Shown piece after piece: positions 55,441 through 64,000 of a stretch of 64,000 bases of DNA (position 1 is its first letter; every line of letters starts with the position of its first letter). The notes beneath the pieces are model-generated. The model ran no database searches. It saw only the letters and a program-made list of their open reading frames with translations, and had not been told where the DNA came from. A program made the position numbers and the translations under genes. This stretch comes from Bettongia penicillata ogilbyi (taxonomy: Eukaryota > Chordata > Mammalia > Diprotodontia > Potoroidae), in the NCBI GenBank assembly GCA_023548195.1, contig JAJHZJ010000028.1, positions 3,545,001 to 3,609,000 on the forward strand, written 5' to 3'.

Positions 55441-58400
55441 TCCAACCTATTTGTTTTCTTTTCTTTTAAAAGTGCTATTTCTATTTTTATTTAAATCTCT
55501 TGCTGATTTTTATTTTTTATTCCACTTTCACTCCCCAGTAACTCCCTCCTCTCATAGGAATCTCCCTTGAAACAAAGAAAAACACTTACGCCAAACAAAC
55601 CATTACAGCAGCCAAACCTGACACGTACAGCATCGCGCACCTATAGTCAATCACCTTTCCACCAAGAAGGGACTATGTTTCTTCACTGGTCTCCTAGAAT
55701 GAACATTGGTGATTGCCTTTAATTTTTACTAGGTTGTAAGCTCCATGAAAAGACTAGATTTCATTTGATACTTATTAATGTCTTTTCTGTGTAGGTTTTT
55801 AGAACAAGAAAGGGATTTAGAAGTCATCTGATCAAACTTCATCATTTTAGAGAGGAAGATTCTTAGAAGAGTACTCTACAAAGCTGTTTGCCTCGGGGGA
55901 GCGTGATCATTTACAACTGGGAAGATCAGGAAAGGCCTCAGAAGAGGTGGAACTTGAGATGAATTTTATCCTAAGAAATGGAGGTGTCAATCTTCCTGGA
56001 ACTCAGTTTCTCCTCTGTAAAGGAGACTAAATGATGTTTGGGCACCCTTCCAATTTTAAATTTGTGATCTTAGACTGTGATCTATGCTCTGCTCATAGGG
56101 ACAGACAGCCTGTGCAAAGGCTAATCTGTGCAAGATTGGAGATGGAAAGCTGTATAAGGGGAAGAGCAGAGTGGGCTCGGTTAGTGGGAGGTAAAATGTG
56201 AAAGAAGAATCATGTGCTTGCACTAGGCAGGAAAACAGACTATGAAAGACTTTAAATGTCAGAAGAAATTTTGATGTGAGAAAATATTCTTTTACAGTGG
56301 ATATCAGTTAGCAAGTATGAGAAGACTTTTTTTTTTTTACAGTGAATATCAGTTAGCAGGCACATAAGAGCAGGCATTTAATAAATGCTTGCTGAATTGA
56401 ATTTCCTTGTAGCAGATCTGCAGATACTTCTTCCTTCTGATCCTTAAAGAGACAGTGCTGTCAGCCAGCAGGCTTTTCACTGTCTCCTATAAAATATTTT
56501 TTGGTGCTACACTGTAGAGATAAAATGTTAGGGTAAGAAGAATCTTGATCTAATCCAATTTTAAATAAATATAGTACTTTTTATGTTACTATATAGAAAT
56601 AAATCTGAAAGTATTAGGAGAGGGATGCACAGAGAGAATCAAGAAGAGATTATTGAAAAGTCTGACAATATGAAACTTTCTAAACACAGAAAATTTTCAT
56701 AACTGGGGATTTTCTCACAGAGAAGTAGAACAATGTTTATAAAAGTGGTTTGGCAATTAACAAGTCCCTATTGTAACCCAATAATTCAAATTGACTTAAA
56801 ATTTGGTAGTATTTAGGATTTTTCTCACCAGCAAAAACAACAACTGATGAATAAATAAATAATTCCTTTTGGTACAGAGAATAATAATAAATGAAGTCAA
56901 TGATTTTAGGACTAGAGCAAAGAGTTGGTCTAATAAAATCCACATCAATAAAATGGGGTTGATCAGTAAAAGGAACTAATCTTCCAGCTTTGAAAATTAT
57001 ATCTTCATTTCTCTGACCCTTAAAAATTCCTTTGTTTTCTTCCTTCCTTTTTTTTTTAACCAGTTTGGCATTTGCCAAAATTTATGTTACTTGAAGGTAT
57101 CATTATCAACTAAATGTAACACTCTTCTCTATTTAATTTCCAGCCAATTATCTGGTTAATTTTGGTGCCACTTTTTTTCATTAATTTCTAATTTTTTTTC
57201 TATATAATCACAGAATTTTTCAAACACTGAATCAATCTCTCTCTCTTTCTCCCCCCGCCATGATCTTTTAGGTTAGATATGATTCTGCAATTTTGAAAAA
57301 TATTTGTTTATGACATGATCTCTTTGTCAGCCCTTAGAAAGTACCCTTTGTTTGAGGAAAATCTGTGATCTGTCTTTCCATTTAGCTGCAAACTCTTTTA
57401 AGCTTTTGGTTTCATTTATGATGAGAATGCCAATATGAATATGGCTCATTACCTCTAATGATGTACCAACTTGTTGGTCTTAGACAAAAATCTCACATAA
57501 TTAAATTATTTACAATCAACAGCTAAATTATTGTATGTAGATAGAATAAAACCTCTGATTCTGAGCACTCTTCCTCCTTTTCTACTACTTCTACACTATT
57601 AAAGCAGAAGGGGGACTTGCAGGACTGGGAGTTGTTTAATATACAAAGAAATAAATACTTCTGTGCTGGTCCCAATAATAAACAACAACCTATTTTGCTG
57701 TTGGTAGTTATGTATAATAAATTTATGAATGTAGTGCTTCGGTTAAAATATAATCCTTTCAGTTTCACCTAGCCCTTTCCTCCGTTGTGCTTAGATTTAT
57801 TTACATGATCACCAAGAACATTATGGGATGGGTAGAATTGGGAGAAACTCCACTTTTCAGTTCTGTACAAGTTTGTGGTTTTGTTGAATAGAATCTCTAA
57901 AATGTTTTGACAAGATGAACTTTGTTAATAAGGATTTGACAATTCAATAGAATTTTCTAGCCTCAGATAAAATAGTTGGTCCCTAGTACTTATAAGTTAG
58001 TTCAGGAAGAAAGCAAGTGAAAGATAAAAGGATAAATTTAATCTTAGCTTGAGTATTCAGGCTGAGTTTCATAACTCATCATACTAGTCTATACACTAAA
58101 AGAACTCCAGTCCTCTCTTGCCTGAGAGAAGTTTACTGCATCATCCCAGAAAATGGTAGCCTATGACAGTAGACAGCCCTGAAGAGGCTAAGTAACTGAA
58201 GAGCAACAGAGTACAACAGAGATGACATCATTAGAAGACAATGGTGGCCCTGTAGCATTGGAGTTGTGCAGTGTTTCTGGTCAGGTATACATAATGGTGA
58301 CATGCATCCTGTACATTCATATCCTTCATACATATACTCTGTCACACATGTTCTCCTTATATATGCTTTCCCCACTAGTGGTTAACCTGTGGGACAATGT

Positions 58401-59480
58401 ACCTGTTATATAAGAGAAAGGGGGACATAAATCTTTTCTTGTTACTTAGTTTGTCATATCAATTGATTAAATGTATTTTACTTTGAATAAATAAGTTATT
58501 TGGCATTATAAAAGTAAATATATCATTGGGAGTTTATGAGCTATGGATCTCAGTGGCTGTTGGCTGGTCCACAAGGAATTTTGAACCTGAGGGTCTAGTT
58601 GCAAGGAGGGCCTCATGTAATTTTAGTAGAGGCCAATAAAACTTTGATTGTTACATTGCATTCTAAAATGTCTGTTTTTCATTGTTCTGTATTCTTCACT
58701 GTTCATAAAATACATAAGGATTTGCCTGTTAGTTAGGACTTTTAAAACTGCAAATGTTATCCTAGCAAATTAATTGGTATTGGTTGGTAGAAATGTGTCA
58801 AGCGATGGCTAAGTCTTTAGAAACATAGCCTCTATTGTCCTTTTTTCCAAAAGAATATGTTTCAAAGTCATTCTCCTTTGGTACTTGTTAAGCTACTTAG
58901 ATACCCCAAACTCCCTAGGATACTTTGTTTCCTGCTTCCCTTTCTGCATTTTCACTACATTGTCTTATATCCTTCAACTGTTGGGAACATCTTGAACTCT
59001 TTCCGAGATTGTTACAATGCTCATCTCAACCTAAGTGAAGTAGTTTTTTGTAGCAACTTACATTTTATAAAGATTTCTGCATCCTAAGTAGAGATAAATG
59101 TAACAAGGGACTGGTCAATAAAGTCCCAGTCCTTAGAGTATACATAATATGCTCAGCCTGGTATCAACCCAAGTAGATGTTTCTAAGCATGCATATTTGA
59201 AGAACATCTCTCTGATTCAGAGTGTGCACAGGTATTCTATAATTCTTTCCTCTTTGTTTACTGTGTGGATAAAATAAGAAATTCTCCCTCTGGTAGCTTT
59301 CAAGTAAGGAGGAAGAAATATTGTGTTACTCCAGATGGAGAGAAAGCTAGTCTTAACAGAAACATCAGGCACTTGTACAGCTTCTTTATCTCCCCATTGG
59401 ATCACTATATGACTATGAATGCATGGTGTCTATTTCTTCTATCTTTATTATATCTATTGTTTTCTGATCTTAGGTTAAAG
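55441..59480. other. Intergenic, AT-rich, mostly unassigned
   Basis: Contains a small L2-like end at about 56360-56400 ('gcatttaataaatgcttgctgaattgaa') and a 25-bp direct repeat ('acagtggatatcagttagca', about 56297 and 56340) flanking a T tract. Otherwise I see no gene or named repeat. Confidence 0.5.
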
Positions 59481-59513
59481 ATTACTGGAGATGGATGGAA
59501 GAGCTTATGAGTT

Positions 59514-59735
59514 TCAATAGGCCATAATAGCCACCAGAGATCCAGCAATTGGAATAAATAGCAGTCTTCCAGTAGCCAAAGTAGCCAGTAGCCCAATGAG
59601 GAACCAGCTCTGGTGTCCAGTCCAGCCATGGATCAATGTGGAAGCCAAGATACTCACTGAAATCAAGGGAGTGACTTGTCCACTGGCTATACCACAACCA
59701 GAAGTGAACACAGTGGGAGAAATGTTGGTAATCAC
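59514..59735 (-). other. Unidentified hydrophobic open frame, possible exon or pseudogene fragment
   Basis: On the minus strand a 73-codon frame encodes a Gly/Ser/Thr/Ile-rich, membrane-like peptide. It starts MITNISPTVFTSGCG, has stretches such as LISVSILASTLIHGW and WFLIGLLATLATGR, and ends SLVAIMAY before TGA. The composition suggests two or three membrane segments. No splice signals convincingly flank it and I do not recognise the family. A SINE begins at 59742 just upstream. It could be a fragment of a processed pseudogene or chance. Confidence 0.25.
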
Positions 59736-59741
59736 ACATTA

Positions 59742-59955
59742 AGTGTGGCATAGTGGGCAGAGTGCTGGACCTGGAGTCAGAAAGACATTCTCACCAGTTC
59801 AAATCTGGCCTCAAGACACTAGTTGTGTGGCCCTGGGTAAGTCACTTAATCCTATTTGTCTTAATTCCTTATCTGTAAAATGAGCTGGAGAAGGAAATGG
59901 CAAACCCTTCTTGAAGAGTTGGACATGATGAAACAAGTGAACCACAACTACCCTT
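59742..59955 (+). mobile_element. tRNA-derived marsupial SINE (plus)
   Basis: 'gtgtggcatagtgggcagagtgctggacctggagtcag', 'gttgtgtggccctgggtaagtcacttaatcc', 'aaaatgagctggagaaggaaatggcaaacc' and the tail 'gttggacatgatgaaacaagtgaaccacaac'. Confidence 0.85.
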
Positions 59956-62279
59956 TGAAGTAACAGAAGTGGTAGAGGAGAGGGGGCTCCCGGTTGGGGA
60001 GGTTTTGTACTTCCCAGTCTTACTATATCTTCTCAGTAAGTAGCTCTTTGTAAAAGCTAATTGATATTAATTGATTAATTCACATTCGGGAGATGTTAGC
60101 CAATTAGTTACTTGATATAGGAGATGTGTTAAATGATTAATTGATATCAGAGACAAAATACTGGAAGGCTGCTTATGAGTGATTGTACTGGAGAAGACAC
60201 TCCCATACCTCTCAGGGTTATCTGAGGGCAGTAGCCAGCATTGCTCTGGGGACTCAAATTGTTAGTCATAGTAGGAGTTAGAGAAGAGATATAGAGAAAA
60301 GCATAGTTTGCTTTTTACTCAGGATCTGGAAATAATTATCCTCTGGAAAATTTTAAAAACTCAATTATCTAAATAAATATGAAAAATTAGAAGATAAAAA
60401 CTCCCAGTAAAACCATCAAGTCCAAACTATTTATATTTTCAGAAAGATAAGGAATAAATCTTTGATTTCATTGCCATTGGGAACTCCTGGATAAGGAGAC
60501 TCCCTTTATCAATGCAGGTCAGCATCTTCTCTGCAATTTATAGTCTCAGATAACTTCTTTAAATACTGAGAGGTCAAATGACTTGACCAGAGCTACCAGA
60601 TTTAAACCCGTCTTCTTGGTTCCGAGACTGGCACTCTCACCACCATGCCCTGCTATCTCAAATAGCTGCAGAGACCCAAATTAAAAACTGACGTGAAGAG
60701 CATTTTCTCTTGTCTCCAACCTTTCCTACTTTACTGACTACAAAGAATATTTTTTCATAAACCTGATCAGGACAGTTCTATGCACATGGCCTGTTTCTTT
60801 TTATCTCTCAGTGTGATGGTTATTTTACCAAGAAATTGTACTAAATGTAAGAAGTAACATGAATGAAAGAATCTAATTTTTCCTTTATTTTCTTTATTGC
60901 TTTTAATTCTTGTGAACCCCAAAAGTAACCCTGACTCATTTATGAAAAAGGAATAAGGCACTAAAACAGTGCTATGTATATATTTTTCTTTGTCCTCTGT
61001 CTCATAGGTTTCCATCCTTTTCTCCCCTATTTGTCATCTGATGACCATTTCCAAGGCTGGCCCTTGGGCAGCAGACACAGGCTGTTGCCAGGGTAGCTCT
61101 TGAAGGCTGTCCAGGCTCATGGAAACCGCTAGAGTTTGCTCTCCCTGGCACAGCCTTTGAGAAAGAGCCCAGGGTCACCTCCATATCATGATGCAGCACT
61201 GAATTAGTACTTTGGTGGAAATCTCTGTCCTATGGGTTGCTGAGAATGTCAGCAACCAAATTTTGACAAGGCTATTTTAAGGAAATGCTCATTTGAATGA
61301 TATTAATACTTATGAACTATTGGGGAGAGCACAAACTAGATTTTAAAAGCTTAATTATAACATTTAGGTATATATAGCAAGTTCTTTTAAATTATCCTTT
61401 GGGGAATAATTCATTGACCAACTTTGGCACTCTATCAGAACTGTGCCTTCCAATTTTGAAGGATTTTGCTGGTGAGTCATTAAGTAGGAAATCCATATCT
61501 GTAATAAATCTTAGTGGAACCCAATGTTCCCTTTAATATGGATTATTTCTAGGTGGCTACATCAGGGAACATTATCAAAACAATAGATTTTGTTCTGGGG
61601 TAAAACTGGTGGTTTTGGAGGGAGAAAAATACTACCAGTCATGCTCAAAACAAAAAAAGTTGATATTGAGATTGTTGGCAGATTTACTCTGAAGAATATT
61701 TCCTTTTTGCCAGACTTCTTTGGTAATTTCTTCTGTTATTCTTGTTTCATATTTATGTAGCACACACACTGTACTACACCAATAACATTCATTTTTGATG
61801 CTAACCTTTGCATACCCATAATCTGAGCTCTGTAGTTTAGAACTCAACCTTCTTTCTTTGTGGTTCTGATGTTCAAGGTCTGGTTTGAATAAAAGCACTG
61901 CTGTGGGTCCCCCAGGATTGCAGTATACACAAATGGGATCTTCTCACCAAAGTAGGTCATCAGAGGGCAAAGGGCAGCAAAACTGGAGACAAGTAGATAT
62001 CAGTCAGTGACTGGAAGGTGGAAAAAAAAATAGGAGAACAGAGACAATATGTACCAGGCAGTAAAACATGTGCCTTTTCTTTCAGTAAATAGCAATGAAA
62101 AGGTCAAAAGCTAAATGCTTATTGGAATATTTTATGAAAGTTCTTAATTTAATGAGTAGTCACCTAAGTTTGAAACCGCAGAGTCAGAGGCTATCTGAAT
62201 ACTTTTTTCTCTACCAATCAGTTGCCAAGTCTGGGAAATTCTACCTAATCCTTTCTTATATACAACCCCTCTTGTAGAT
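59956..62279. other. Intergenic, unassigned
   Basis: No gene recognised. The stretch 61020-61200 is less AT-rich than its surroundings but has no open frame that I can identify. A degenerate SINE piece ('ctgagaggtcaaatgacttgaccag...ccgagactggcactctcaccacc') lies at about 60570-60650. Confidence 0.4.
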
Positions 62280-62885
62280 ACTCTTTACTTTTTACCTGGA
62301 CTATTATAATAATATAGCAAATTGTCTCCCCACCTTTAGTGTCTCCCCATTTTTTTCTATGCCTTCTTTCATACAGGTGACAAAATAATGTTAAAGTACA
62401 GGTTCAAGCTTATGATACCCCTACTCCAAAACCTTCAGTAGTTTCCTATAACCTCTTGGATAAAATGCAAACTCTTTTAGCCTGGTATTCAGGGCTCTCC
62501 AGTTTTGTCCAATTTCTGTGTATTTGGATAAAATAGCCATTAAATCTGGGTTATACTTCCTCCTTATCTCTGCTTGTTAGAATACTTAGTTCCCTTAATG
62601 GCTCTGTTAAGTTGTCAGCTTCTCTCCATAGTGTCTGATCCTTTCATTTCAAAAGTCCCTATTTGGTCTAGATCTCTTCTTTGTACCCAACACTCCCTAC
62701 CTTGTATTGCACTCATTTGTGTAGGTGTTGTATTTTCATTCTCCTAATAAAATATATGCTTCTTGAGGGCAGAGAGAAAAAAAATGATTGTTTTCTCTAC
62801 CCACAGTGTTTGCCAGGTTACTTTGTACAATATCTTGCATATACTGGCTGCTTCTTTGGATTGTATTAAATCATTTATTACACTT
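62280..62885 (+). mobile_element. L2 LINE 3' fragment (sense)
   Basis: 'acctggactattataataatatagcaaattgtctcccc', 'ccttcagtagtttcctataacctcttggataaaatgcaaactc', 'ggtattcagggctctccag', and the 3' end 'atatgcttcttgagggcagagag...atatcttgcatatactgg' are in L2 order. Confidence 0.7.
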
Positions 62886-64000
62886 ATTGAACTAGACTGA
62901 GTTAGTGTGGTAGATATGTTTGAGAAGTAAGTTAGCCTATTTTGAGAGGTAAATTAACTTTTTCAAACTGCTAGGAACCTATTTAAGCATTTTAGAAAGT
63001 TGTATTAACTCTTTTTGGCCAGAGAGGTGTCATTAAGAATCACAGATATAGGGTGAACTTTCATTTTAGATATGAGGAAACAGGCACAGAGAGGTGGAAC
63101 CAGACAAATTTTGTCCATTGTTTAGTAATTTTAAAGTACCATATAAATGTAACAGTGGTTACCCATTCAGGGAGTATACTTAAACCTACATCTCTTTTCT
63201 AGTGGTTCTTTTCATAAAAGGCATGGCATCCTCAACCAGAGGCTTCTGGTAGGTCAACGTCCCAAATGAGGACTGACCACTAAGTAGCAAAAGCTACCCA
63301 TTCAATAGAGTTTAAATAGAGAGAAGAACATCTTCTCTTGTTCTTTTCCTCTACTTTTGTGACTGCAGTTTGGAATTTGGACAGCTCTGCTAAGGGATAA
63401 CACCCGAACATGCTCAGGTTTGCCAGAAGGTCTATAACTATTAAGGTAAAATATCAGTCCAATGCTTCCACTAGGTGGTTTCATGCTTTGATATTTAAAG
63501 TATCAGTATGCTAGGAGAGTAGAGTAAGCATTACGAGTTGCTATTTTGCGTTTTAATCTTTGTCAATGCATGTTTGAGTTTTTTTATGGCTTAAATATTT
63601 CTTTTATAGTGGAAGAAATAAATGACTTCCTTATACCTGATCTACATTATGTATCTACTACCTTTCTAGAAGGGACTTTGACAATCCTCTTTGGGAATAT
63701 ATAAGCCATACATAAGCTTTCAGTGATTTCCTCCAGAGTTCTGGGATAGGTGGTGTAATGGGCCAGAGCAACAAGGAACAAAAGCCTAAACTCTCCCTTT
63801 AGAAGCCAGGTTCCTCCAGGGTTGATCCAGGTCTTTGTGAGTTCAGATCTAGGGCCCCTTAGTGAAAAATTGTCCTCTAGTTACTCCCTATGCCAAGCAG
63901 GTCTTTATACAAACATGGGGGGCAGGGGAAGGGGATTTGGCAAGGTCATCCCCATTCGTAATAAGTAGCCAGGTTTGGAACTCGGGTTGAGAGCTCCAAA
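62886..64000. other. Intergenic, unassigned, with a MIR-like scrap
   Basis: A minus-strand SINE fragment is at about 63040-63110 ('cattttagatatgaggaaacaggcacagagagg'). Nothing else could be supported up to the window end. Confidence 0.4.

Noticed and set aside
1..64000. Complete endogenous retrovirus with gag, pol or env
   Set aside because: I found only solo LTR-like segments. No protease, integrase or envelope-like frame was recognised.

Overview
The window is vertebrate nuclear DNA, almost certainly from a marsupial. It carries one conserved two-exon mammalian gene. The rest is densely nested retroelements of kinds typical of marsupials: RTE LINEs, L1 and ORF1-only L1 derivatives, old L2 and CR1/L3 LINEs, and tRNA-derived SINEs whose far end reads like 'gttgttcag'. 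No bacterial, organellar or viral genome organisation is present. The species cannot be fixed from the sequence alone.

The only convincing protein-coding gene is PNRC1 (proline-rich nuclear receptor coactivator 1), on the minus strand. Coding exon 1 is 10587-10057, intron 1 is 10056-7359 and coding exon 2 is 7358-6915. Together they encode 324 residues with no disruption. A CpG island of about 1.5 kb (roughly 9440-10990) covers the promoter, exon 1 and the first 600 bp of the intron.

By region: 1-6270 is intergenic, with an L2 copy split by a SINE, a local duplication, a short hAT-like element and a G-quadruplex motif. 6270-11050 is the PNRC1 locus. 11050-23100 is intergenic L2, L1 and SINE debris plus a complete ORF1-only (HAL1-type) element with a 13-bp target-site duplication (13749-16596). 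23127-32085 is one large nested structure: a nearly complete RTE LINE with a 5' inversion of the twin-priming type, two solo LTRs in its 3' part, and a chimeric tandem HAL1-type element flanked by a 13-bp duplication in its inverted part. 32100-46800 holds old L2 and CR1/L3 copies, SINEs, L1 3' ends, a 500-bp TG-rich tract and two colinear copies of an unidentified repeat. 47190-49440 is an L1 3' half split by a third LTR. 49440-64000 is mostly unassigned intergenic sequence with scattered old repeats.

No new biological system was found. The points most worth a second look are the RTE inversion, the HAL1-type dimer and its nesting history, the initiation contexts in PNRC1 together with an intronic CCAAT pair, and the two unidentified paralogous blocks.
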